Source of the DNA: Amoeboradix gromovi
Lineage: Eukaryota; Sanchytriomycota; Sanchytriomycetes; Sanchytriales; Sanchytriaceae
Direction of reading: 5' to 3'
NCBI GenBank assembly: GCA_018985225.1
Contig: JADGIF010000225.1
Coordinates: forward strand, 1 to 13,866
DNA length: 13,866 bases
Under the pieces are notes generated by a model. The model was not told the DNA's origin and ran no database searches. It saw nothing but the letters and a program-made list of their open reading frames with translations. Below, one piece after another: positions 7,229 through 13,866 of this stretch. Numbering within the stretch: the first letter of the stretch is position 1; each line of letters opens with the position of its first letter. A program made the position numbers and the translations under genes.

Positions 7229-9464
7229 ATGAACTGGTTGCCTTCTGAAGTGTTAAACAAGTTAAGTGACCAGGCCCTCAATCAAGATACAGGTACTAGC
7301 TCCATTAGCTCTCGTAGTCTAGCTGAGGTAGTCAGCAGCGATGAAATCCAACTAATTGACTCAAGGTCTAATAACACAATAATCATTGAATCTGACGACA
7401 ATGATTCATTTAATGTATCTAATAAAAGGCTGGCAGAAATAAGCGATCACTCTATTAAAAAGCCTAAATCCAACTTGTTGTATCAAAGCAGTGAGAATGA
7501 TGTTGTCTATAAATATAAGAATGTTATTATGAGTGATAGCGATGATAGCAACTCTATCAGACTACTGGATAGCGTTGGAACAGATCTGATTGATCTTATT
7601 TCATCAGACCCTTCGTCAGTTACACAAACTGCCACTTCCAATACTGATTTACAACTTTTAGATTTATTCAATAATTTGAACTCTAACCTTTTAGCTGATT
7701 ACACAAATTTAGATGTCCATGTCATGGACCAATTAATACTTAAACGACCTTTTGATTCGATTGATATACTAAAATACCACTTAAAATCAGTAAAAGCCTC
7801 TAAAGCTTTAAATAATGCTCAAATCAAGCTGACACTGCTGAAAGATCTAGATGACTTATTATCACAGGTTGAGTCATATAGTAATCAGCTTAGTCAGCTA
7901 AATATGCCATCTGTGGATAGTTTACCTCCAAATATCAAATCGCAAATTAAGCCTTACCAACTGCAAGGAGCTTGTTGGATGATGAATTTGTTTATCAGCA
8001 ATGTAGGAGGGATACTTGGTGACGAGATGGGACTAGGGAAGACACTTCAGACTATTTTGTTGATATCATTTCTTCATAGTAAACAAATTAAACCTACTCT
8101 TGTAATTGTTCCTCTTTCTACTTTAGATAACTGGGAACGGGAGATTGAGAAATGGGATCCAACACTAACATTCGCAGTGTATCATGCCTGCAAAGCAGAA
8201 CGTGACATGTTTGATACGTTCGACTTTAAACAGAAAGACATCATATTGACAACCTACCATATGGCATGTGGGTCAAAAGAGGATCGAAAGTTTTTACTAA
8301 AATGCAAGCCAAAAGTACTAATACTGGACGAAGGACACTCTGTGAAGAACTGTAGCACAATGAAATATAAGCAGCTGAATCTAATACCTGCTAGAACAAA
8401 GATATTGCTTACGGGTACACCTGTTAATAATAATTTAAAAGAAATAATGTCTTTGCTGGCATTTGTTGTGCCTGATTTGTTTAATAATTACTTTGACACA
8501 TTAGACAAATTGCTCCACTGCAAACAGGATGAGTTATTGAAGTCTAGGATAGACAAGGCAGCACTGCTGTTAAAACCGTTTTTATTAAGGAGGTACAAGA
8601 GGGAGCATATGTTGGATTTGCCAAAAAAGACTGTACATAATGTCATGCTGGAGTTAACAAAAAAGCAACGAAAACTTTATGATGAGCAGGTTGAATTGGG
8701 AACATCTTGTGACACAAACTCTACTTTTCTAGTTAAAATGTTGGAATTGAGGAAGATTTGCAACTCACCTTTATTGATCCAGTTTGAGTACAGGGATTTA
8801 ATTAGTGAGATAATAACATGTGCACTTAAATTAGGAGAGTATAGAAAACACTCTCAACAAACACTATATGACTATTTTAGTGGTTTAAACGATTACGAGT
8901 TGCATCAAATATTTCTGAGCAAAAACGTATTCAAGTCATTTCCACTGGACTGCTCTGTGATACTCAAAAATTCATGCAAGTTGGATTATTTAAGACAAAA
9001 GTTACCGAATTGGATCGCCAACGGAGATAAAATATTAATATTTTCCCAATTTTTGTTAGTTCTGGATTTGTTGCAGCTATTAATGGAAGAGATGGAAATT
9101 GTAACTTCATGTTTTAATTTAGGGATATTTATCATTGGACGGGTCAACATCGCACGGAATAAGGCAAAATCTAATAGACGATTTCAACGACAATACAAAA
9201 ATAAATGTGTTTTTGCTGTCTACTAGAGCAGCTGGGTTGGGAATTAATTTAACAGGTGCCAATGTTGTGGTGACGTTTGATTTGGATATAAATCCTAATA
9301 TGGATCAACAAGCAGAAGACAGGGCATGGAGAATGGGCCAAACCAGAGATGTAAGGGTTTACAGACTGATATGTAAAGATACAGTTGAAGAAACTTATAT
9401 TTTAAAGAAAAGAGAAATGAAAACAGAAATTAGTCGGCAAGTAGAGGACTTCATAAACGATTAA
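7229..9464 (+). CDS. FUN30: SNF2-family ATPase, Fun30/SMARCAD1 type (two exons)
   Basis: Exons 7229-9100 and 9123-9464 give 737 residues. The N-terminal 200 residues are acidic, Ser-rich and probably disordered. LILKRPFDSIDILKYHLKSV matches the conserved SMARCAD1/Fun30 region before the motor. Motor motifs are I DEMGLGKT (265-272), Ia LVIVPLSTLDNW, II DEGH (367-370; DEGH rather than DEAH is typical of this subfamily), III LLTGTP, then after the intron LDGST, V STRAAGLGINLTGANVV and VI QAEDRAWRMGQT. Fun30/SMARCAD1 remodels nucleosomes during DNA end resection and heterochromatin maintenance. At 737 residues it is shorter than yeast Fun30 (about 1130) or human SMARCAD1 (about 1026), mainly at the N-terminus. 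Without removal of the 22-nt intron the frame breaks between motifs III and V. The true start may lie upstream (7135). Subfamily call is confident. Confidence 0.9.
9101..9122 (+). other. 22-nt GT-AG intron in the Fun30-like gene
   Basis: The sequence begins GTAACT and ends TTTAATTTAG. Removing it joins GAAATT to GGATATTTATCATTGGAC, giving ...LLMEEMEI-GYLSLDGSTS. From FSQF to YLSLDG there are then exactly 17 intervening residues, the same spacing as I recall for human SMARCAD1 (FSQF...YLRLDG). Upstream conserved motif (ILIFSQF) and downstream motif (LDGST) leave no room for a larger intron. The only rival is a one-base indel in the GGG run at 9122-9124 with a seven-residue insertion. Confidence 0.75.
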
Positions 9465-9921
9465 GTCGTTGAATAAACTTTGTAAACTAAAATGAAAGAC
9501 TTACTGTGAAGATAAGACTTGGTTAATTGTTTTATAAGCGAATGAAATTGTGAGCTTACTGACTACTTCAGATTCACTAAAGCATCCTAATAAGATTTAA
9601 GTATAAACAAATTTGGTCACTTTTTTTAGATTTTCATATTTGATTCATTATATTATTCTACTTTTCATGAAGCTTGTAAATGTATGATTATGAAGTATTT
9701 ATTAAAAATGCAGCATATGTCTGCAAATATTAAGCGCAAGAATCATGTTCATCTGCTTTATCTAATGTGAATTAATTCTTATATCAGTAGACTTCATGCG
9801 TAATGAACAATTTGGAATGAGTTTCGTTTCTATCAAAAGGCAGATTACGTATTGCTTTTCATCGAATTTTTTCTATTATTAATGCTCGTTAATTTCAAAC
9901 GCGTCATCCTGATTTCAAAAA
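9465..9921. other. Intergenic region, nothing recognised
   Basis: These 457 AT-rich bases lie between the Fun30-like stop and the RTA1-like start, both genes on the + strand. I find no open frame with family resemblance, no tRNA-like B box and no strong hairpin. It presumably holds the 3' UTR of one gene and the promoter of the next. Confidence 0.5.
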
Positions 9922-10740
9922 ATGAGCCAATATACGCAACTCTCAGATGAAGATATTCACAAATTAAAACTGGAGAGATTCTTTGGATTTCAACCTGATC
10001 TTAATTTGTGCTATATCGCTATAGCAGTATTGGGGTTGTTGACTGTAGTTTTAACTGCTCAAAACATTTGGATGATGGGTAAAAAAAAGTACTTATACAT
10101 GTATGTCTTGACAGGCAGTGGTCTTGCTGAAATAGCAGGTTATGTTGGTAGAATAGTCACGATTAATGATCCAACATTACCAAACTTCATTTTCATGGAT
10201 GTATTCTTGTTGCTTACTCCAATAGCTCTTGCATATTTTGAATATAAGACTGTTGGTAAACTTATGGTCAAGATTAAGCTAGAGAAAGCGTTTGGATTTA
10301 TTCCAGCAAAATGGGTGAGTCTTTTGTTTGTCTTTTCTGATTTTGTGTCGTTTGTTGTTCAAAGTGCTGCAGCCGGGTATCTAACAAGCGGAGATGAGAA
10401 TCTAGAGAAGATTGGAAAAGCTATTATGTTGACAGGCCTTGGAATTCAAATTGTGTTTTTCACATTCTTTTTCATTTTGATGACCCATGTTTTTATTAAA
10501 TCAAAAGGCATGTGGGTTCCGTTTTTATCGTTGTACATTCAAATGGGTTGTTTGTATACCCGCGGAGTGTACAGAATCATCGAATTCGCTTCCTCACATG
10601 ATTCCGAGGTGAATCAGCATGAGTACTATTTTTATATATTTGATTCTTTGATGATAACCATTTGCTTCGTTTCTTACATCGTATTTTATGCACCAAAGTT
10701 CTTGAATAAAGAATATAAGTCTGTTGTGTATCCATCTTAA
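9922..10740 (+). CDS. RTA1-like seven-transmembrane protein
   Basis: A 272-residue protein with about seven hydrophobic helices (roughly 27-52, 57-81, 88-110, 129-152, 169-193, 200-220 and 236-258). It fits the fungus-specific RTA1/RTM1/RSB1 family: E-x-x-GY-x-x-R in helix 2 (EIAGYVGR), FSDFVSFVVQSAAAG in helix 4 (family D..SF..Q..G.G), GLGIQIVFF in helix 5, and TRGVYRIIEF (family R..yR..E) followed by a Glu/Tyr-rich loop and FDSLMIT. Members act in the plasma membrane in resistance to 7-aminocholesterol, or sphingoid long-chain-base release (Rsb1); the substrate here cannot be told. Length is normal for the family. ATG 9922 precedes a short cytosolic or luminal leader. No intron. Confidence 0.88.
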   Translation: MSQYTQLSDEDIHKLKLERFFGFQPDLNLCYIAIAVLGLLTVVLTAQNIWMMGKKKYLYMYVLTGSGLAEIAGYVGRIVTINDPTLPNFIFMDVFLLLTPIALAYFEYKTVGKLMVKIKLEKAFGFIPAKWVSLLFVFSDFVSFVVQSAAAGYLTSGDENLEKIGKAIMLTGLGIQIVFFTFFFILMTHVFIKSKGMWVPFLSLYIQMGCLYTRGVYRIIEFASSHDSEVNQHEYYFYIFDSLMITICFVSYIVFYAPKFLNKEYKSVVYPS

Positions 10741-11002
10741 AAACAAAGTAAATTTATGTGAATTATATTCTTTCCAATTCTGCATTGACTCTAACAGTTC
10801 ATGTTAAAGAGATCAATGCCCACTGGTACTAGTAGATTCAGCGAATCTAGACGGTAGTCACGTACTCAAACAAGATTTATCTGAAAGATCATATAGTTTT
10901 ACAGCATTTATCCAGTTCATTTAGATCACATAAAGCGTTGATTCTTCATTGTGTATGCAATTACTAAACGAGTAAGCTTAAAATTGTTTGAGGTATCGTC
11001 TT
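10741..11002. other. Convergent 3' intergenic region with a small hairpin
   Basis: These 262 bases separate the convergent RTA1-like and Leo1 stops. A perfect seven-base inverted repeat with a three-base loop, TAGATTC-AGC-GAATCTA, lies at 10833-10849 in a locally GC-richer patch. It might influence 3' ends, but a function is not shown. Confidence 0.4.
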
Positions 11003-11007
11003 TTATT
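11002..11007 (-). terminator. Poly(A) signal overlapping the Leo1 stop codon
   Basis: Read on the minus strand, CAATAAAAG contains AATAAA with the Leo1 TAA inside it. Use as the actual polyadenylation signal is inferred. Confidence 0.4.
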
Positions 11008-12106
11008 GCTCGTCCTCACTGCTAAACACAATGTTAGAAGTATAAACTTTTTGCTTCTTGCTTGATTCACTAGCAGTATCCTGGACATCGGCTCCCTTTT
11101 CTAGCTCTTTCTCAAAATCATCAAATTCCTCAACTTTTTGATCATCAGCTACAATGAAATCGTCACCTTCATCATAATCTTCCTCCTCTTCTTCGTCACT
11201 GTAGTCTGCTTGGAAGTCTTCAACCTCATAGCCATCGTATGCCAAACCCTTGCTTTTGCGCTTCTCTAGTCTACGCTCTAATTTTTCCTTCTCTAATTCT
11301 ATTCTTTCTGCCTCTCTACCTGCAGCTTCAGGATCCTCATTTATTAGAATTTCCTTAGCGTTTGACACCGAGTTTGCTTTTTTGCGCCTCTGCTTTCGTG
11401 AAATTACACTAAATTTGCTGCCAAAATTCTGGTTTGACATGAAATATTTGTTTTCTATTTCATAAACGCAGTTGTATATCTCTTGCTCTTTTACTGACAT
11501 AAACATCTTCTGTTTATCTTTTACGCAATGTAAATCAAATAACTCATTACCGATTGCCATTGAGTAAGAACCATCTTCCCATTCCACTAACCGTGTATTG
11601 CTACAAATAACCTGACTTTTGTTAATTTCTTGATATCCCCAACGTATAGTTCCTAACGCTGACAATTCATCCTCGCCTTCAATATTGCCAGTATAACAAT
11701 TTGGGTCAATCTGGACACCTTTTACTAGTTTTATCTGACCAGCCATACTATTACCAATTAGAGGATATGGGTAAGATGGCAAAGTTACATGAATATCAAT
11801 GTCATCAGCGTCGTTTGATGACTGAGATTCTGCTACATGTTTAAAGTCCATTGAAATATCTTTCTGATGCACTACAGGGCTAGCTTCTTTCTCAATTTCA
11901 ATGTCGTCAATCTCCATAATATCATCGGCAGGTTCTGGTGCCGCTACAGCAGCACCAAAAATGGCATCTTCCAGAGAATCTGCTTTATTAGCACTCAGAT
12001 TATTTTTAACTGGAGAAGCTGCGTCATCTATTTGAGTGCCCCCAAACAAATCCTTCTCTTGATCATCTTCCACACCAAATAAATCCATTTCTTTGCTCTT
12101 GCTCAT
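11003..12106 (-). CDS. LEO1: Leo1, subunit of the Paf1 transcription elongation complex
   Basis: A 367-residue protein with Leo1 layout: an acidic N-terminus containing two DLFG motifs (8-11 and 19-22); the Leo1 core from about residue 105 (HVTLPSYPYPL, then GTIRWGYQE, SNTRLVEWEDGSYSMAIGNELFDL, matching the family 'IRWRY...SNARiVkWSDGS...GnE.fDv'); a basic RKQRRKK segment; EDPEAAGREAERIELEKEKLERR, the characteristic charged helix; and an acidic tail (DEEEEEDYDEGDD) ending in SSEDEQ. Leo1 works with Paf1, Ctr9, Cdc73 and Rtf1 on elongating RNA polymerase II, promoting histone H2B ubiquitylation and H3 methylation. Somewhat shorter than yeast Leo1 (464). No intron seen. The TAA stop is embedded in an AATAAA on the minus strand. 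The gene is divergent from the Cys-rich secreted protein gene. Confidence 0.93.
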   Translation of the reverse strand: MSKSKEMDLFGVEDDQEKDLFGGTQIDDAASPVKNNLSANKADSLEDAIFGAAVAAPEPADDIMEIDDIEIEKEASPVVHQKDISMDFKHVAESQSSNDADDIDIHVTLPSYPYPLIGNSMAGQIKLVKGVQIDPNCYTGNIEGEDELSALGTIRWGYQEINKSQVICSNTRLVEWEDGSYSMAIGNELFDLHCVKDKQKMFMSVKEQEIYNCVYEIENKYFMSNQNFGSKFSVISRKQRRKKANSVSNAKEILINEDPEAAGREAERIELEKEKLERRLEKRKSKGLAYDGYEVEDFQADYSDEEEEEDYDEGDDFIVADDQKVEEFDDFEKELEKGADVQDTASESSKKQKVYTSNIVFSSEDEQ

Positions 12107-12570
12107 CCCCTTGTGTTAAAAAGACAATTTCGAGCATTTCGGATTAGGTACCGAGTCTTAAGTTAAATGAAAATTAACGTTAAAATAGTGCAGTTCTGTG
12201 CAGTGATTAATTTGAAGTTGCAGTTTCTCAAGCCTGTAAAAATGAACATCTTGTTTTTCTTTTTCGTTACTGAAGCTAAAGGAAGCCCAAGTGATAAATA
12301 AGCTGAAAAGTCAAACAAAGTCCACAATCTGTTTTCGCAAAACAAATTTAAGTTTATAGCAAATTCAGTCTGCATTTCAGTTGCTGTTAGGCCATCAAAA
12401 GAATAATGACACCAATAAGTATTTATGCTTTTACTCGGCTGATTACTGCTGTTGATAAGCTAATGTCTAATAAATGGTTTGAATATAATTTCTGCAATGT
12501 TTGACTGACAATTTAATCCCGTGTAATAATTCAAAGGTTAAATCAAGGGGCTAGAAGCCAAACAGAGTCT
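12107..12570. promoter_or_regulatory. Divergent intergenic region, Leo1 and Cys-rich protein
   Basis: These 464 bases separate two divergent starts and must hold both promoters. A 70-codon minus-strand open frame (12163-12375) lies in it, but it resembles no family and has no supporting context. No clear TATA box, palindrome or RNA gene was found. Confidence 0.4.
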
Positions 12571-13050
12571 ATGTCCATGTTTTTATGTCTCATATTAGTA
12601 TTTGGAGATGTCCTCGACTGGGATGTCAACTTCACAAAAACGATCGACTCATCAACTAAATCAAGCTGGTGTGCTCGTCAAGTTTACTCATGTAAGACAG
12701 TCTGTTATACGAGTGATGCCCCTGAGCCTAAGCAAAACACTTGCGACAGTGATACTTTGAATTACAAATGTGTTTGTGGAGATGGAGATGAGCCGAAGCT
12801 TGATATCTTTACTGATACAATTCCATTCTACCAATGCAATGAAGTTAAGAGTCGATGCCAACAAAACTGTGCAGGAAAATCAAACGAGCAATCATGTAAA
12901 TCTGATTGTTTTAACAAGTATCAGTGTGCCACAACCGCTCCGAATGCCGCTGACAGAATCCCTTTGAATGGTAAAAAGGCAGTCGTGGATATTAATTCCT
13001 CCCCTGTTCCGTCATTGTTTATAACAATTTTAACTTTATTTATTCAATAA
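12571..13050 (+). CDS. Secreted cysteine-rich, probably GPI-anchored wall protein (DUF7707-like)
   Basis: A 159-residue protein with a short hydrophobic leader (1-12), twelve cysteines in the mature part (34, 41, 45, 58, 67, 69, 89, 96, 100, 109, 113, 119), and a C-terminal hydrophobic tail (PSLFITILTLFIQ) after small residues NSS (142-144), as expected for GPI attachment. The pattern WC..Q...C...C...(N)TCDSDTLNYKCVC...P...TIPFYQC....C...C matches the fungal family I know as DUF7707, small surface proteins of unknown function; that family name is from memory. Two nearby ATGs (12571 and 12577) could start it. The gene is intron-free and its TAA sits within AATAAA. A disulfide-stabilised role in the cell wall is inference. 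Confidence 0.78.
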   Translation: MSMFLCLILVFGDVLDWDVNFTKTIDSSTKSSWCARQVYSCKTVCYTSDAPEPKQNTCDSDTLNYKCVCGDGDEPKLDIFTDTIPFYQCNEVKSRCQQNCAGKSNEQSCKSDCFNKYQCATTAPNAADRIPLNGKKAVVDINSSPVPSLFITILTLFIQ

Positions 13051-13051
13051 A
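13046..13051 (+). terminator. Poly(A) signal overlapping the stop codon
   Basis: CAATAAAT at the end of the Cys-rich protein gene contains AATAAA with the TAA stop inside it, as in Leo1. Use is inferred. Confidence 0.4.
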
Positions 13052-13098
13052 TTCTTATTTGTTTAATTAAGATTCTCGTTGCAATTTTTATGGTCGAG

Positions 13099-13547
13099 GT
13101 GGGACACCAAATATAAAAACTAGACCAAGTCGTCTTTAAAGTAGGTGCTCCATAAGGAGGAAATACTATTATTAATAAAAGTCCTTCTTTCAAACCAATT
13201 TTCTTTCATTAACATCATTCCTCTCTTTAAAATAAAACAAGATGTCCCACTATCTCTTTCAAATATATGAGATCTCTGAGTCTCTAAGCAAAAGGTGCAT
13301 TATCTACTACTTACCACTATTATCTTCCTTTTTCTTTTTCTTCTTACCACCTTCCGTATAACTTGTTTTTTGTTTTCTCTTCTTGTTGATCATTGTTTCT
13401 AAGATTTCGATGGATGAAAAGCATTTATGCTAAAATAATCTACTTGAACTGATCTGATTAATTTAATTTATTATCGGTTAATACAGTTGAAATAATGATT
13501 CAAACTGTATCAGAAAGTTAGTCTAGTCTTTATATTTGATGTCTCTT
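13099..13547. mobile_element. Short element with about 27-bp terminal inverted repeats
   Basis: The left terminus (13099-13125: GTGGGACACC...CTAGAC) and the right terminus (13521-13547: GTCTAG...GATGTCTC) are inverted copies matching at about 22 of 27 positions by eye; the outermost right bases are eroded. Its right end resembles the repeat at 88-155. A further GATGTCCCAC at 13241-13250 may be the end of a nested or older copy. The element is about 450 bp, too short for a transposase, and looks like a non-autonomous or internally deleted copy. It contains a small basic open frame on the minus strand. No clear target-site duplication could be picked out. The element class is not determined. 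Confidence 0.6.
13307..13393 (-). pseudogene. Basic first-exon-like remnant inside the element
   Basis: From ATG 13393 the frame encodes 28 residues rich in Lys/Arg (MINKKRKQKTSY, GGKKKKKKEDNSG), resembling a nuclear localisation signal. It then reaches tandem stops. At the end of the frame, G|GTAAGT (donor at 13314) is a perfect consensus 5' splice site. This is what the first exon of an element-encoded nuclear protein would look like after the rest was lost. It could also be chance in a pyrimidine-rich tract (the + strand here is T/C-rich). Confidence 0.35.
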
Positions 13548-13591
13548 TTGCTAATCAAATCTCATAATTTAAACAAATCCTCAAGTACGTT

Positions 13592-13676
13592 TGGGACACA
13601 TTCTGTAGAAAGTAGACTGTGGGTAAAAAACGGGTGACGAGATTTACCCAGCTGAACTTTTCACAGTAGTGTCCCA
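13592..13676 (-). ncRNA. Nested hairpin 3' of the Fanzor-like gene; candidate guide-RNA scaffold
   Basis: Three nested complementary arms are seen: TGGGACAC (13592-13599) with GTGTCCCA (13669-13676), ACTGTG (13616-13621) with CACAGT (13662-13667), and GGGTAAA (13621-13627) with TTTACCC (13643-13649). Together they make about 20 base pairs in one imperfect stem. On the minus strand it starts 11 bases after the Fanzor-like stop. The outer arm repeats the octamer TGGGACAC at the element terminus (13100-13107). In TnpB/Fanzor systems the guide RNA scaffold comes from the region at and beyond the 3' end of the nuclease gene, up to the element end. Transcription here is inferred. Confidence 0.45.
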
Positions 13677-13687
13677 TATTTCTTCAC

Positions 13688-13866
13688 CTAGGCAATAGGC
13701 GAAACTACTTTATCAGTGATCCTTTGTTTCCAACCTGGTCTCTCACCATTCGCTAGCAAACTATCTACCACTTGAAGATTATTACAGCATGCATTCACAT
13801 CTCTGTCCACAACTACATCACAGTGGGTGCACTGGCGTAATCGAAGACCGTTTCTAGATGGAATGC
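13688..13866 (-). CDS. C-terminal part of a TnpB/Fanzor-like RNA-guided nuclease (partial)
   Basis: The minus-strand frame enters from the right edge and ends at TAG 13690-13688 after about 58 codons. It contains LRQCTHCDVVVDRDVNACCNNL: a CxxC half of a zinc ribbon followed by DRDVNA, the last RuvC motif of the TnpB/IS605-OrfB superfamily ('C..C....DRDxNAa.Ni'). The tail (LLANGERPGWKQ) resembles the 'RP' endings of eukaryotic Fanzor proteins. Fanzors are transposon-linked, RNA-guided DNA nucleases. The first CxxC of the zinc ribbon, the RuvC-I and -II motifs and the rest lie beyond the window, so whether the gene is intact is unknown. The sequence has 'NACCNN' where NAA.NI is usual, perhaps a sign of decay. 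A DDE transposase is excluded by the motif. Confidence 0.72.
   Translation of the reverse strand, partial: IPSRNGLRLRQCTHCDVVVDRDVNACCNNLQVVDSLLANGERPGWKQRITDKVVSPIA

Noticed and set aside
9135-9464. Separate small helicase-like gene
   Set aside because: It is the second exon of the Fun30-like gene (motifs V and VI), brought into frame by the 22-nt intron; the ATG at 9150 region is not needed as a start.
12163-12375. 70-codon minus-strand frame upstream of Leo1
   Set aside because: No recognisable family, low-complexity hydrophobic content, and it lies where two divergent promoters are needed.
13321-13382. Simple pyrimidine-rich microsatellite
   Set aside because: The T/C-rich tract is real but not periodic; it is better described as the complement of a Lys-rich frame inside the element, though chance is not excluded.
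13592-13676. tRNA or other standard RNA gene
   Set aside because: The folding is one long nested stem without a cloverleaf or a B-box-like sequence, so a tRNA is excluded.
1-13866. CRISPR array, bacterial operon or phage content
   Set aside because: No regularly spaced direct repeats, no Shine-Dalgarno-led gene strings, and the genes are clearly eukaryotic.

Overview
The window is nuclear DNA of an AT-rich, intron-poor eukaryote, almost certainly a fungus. Fungal hallmarks are a secreted chitin deacetylase with two CBM18 chitin-binding domains, an RTA1-family membrane protein, a small GPI-type cysteine-rich wall protein and a seven-helix RGS protein. Together with these, an IFT20-like gene and a TnpB/Fanzor-type fragment point to an early-diverging (chytrid- or zygomycete-grade) lineage rather than Dikarya. 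The exact phylum cannot be fixed from the window.

Layout, left to right. 1-155: one end of a mobile repeat. 167-505 (-): IFT20-like coiled coil, divergent from 752-3346 (+), an importin-11/Kap120-like karyopherin. 3467-4669 (-): 7TM-RGS protein, converging on the importin, with a probable upstream exon reaching 4897. 5380-6936 (+): chitin deacetylase, behind a promoter region with palindromes. 7229-9464 (+): Fun30/SMARCAD1-type SNF2 ATPase, interrupted by a 22-nt GT-AG intron at 9101-9122. 9922-10740 (+): RTA1-like protein. 11003-12106 (-): Leo1 of the Paf1 complex. 12571-13050 (+): secreted Cys-rich GPI-type protein. 13099-13547: short element with terminal inverted repeats of the same family as the left-edge repeat. 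13592-13676: long nested hairpin, lying just downstream of 13688-13866 (-), the C-terminal part of a TnpB/Fanzor-like RNA-guided nuclease that runs off the right edge.

There is no operon or pathway cluster; the genes are ordinary housekeeping, signalling, chromatin and cell-wall genes. Chitin deacetylase and the Cys-rich protein both belong to the cell surface. The Fun30-like ATPase and Leo1 both act on transcribed chromatin, but their closeness need not be meaningful.

The strongest novel signals are: (1) a 22-nt spliceosomal-type intron placed exactly where family spacing requires it, with hints of other very short introns in the RGS gene and at the 5' end of the SNF2 gene; (2) the Fanzor-like C-terminus followed by a hairpin whose outer arms repeat the terminal octamer of the nearby inverted-repeat element, a good candidate for a guide-RNA scaffold or element end.
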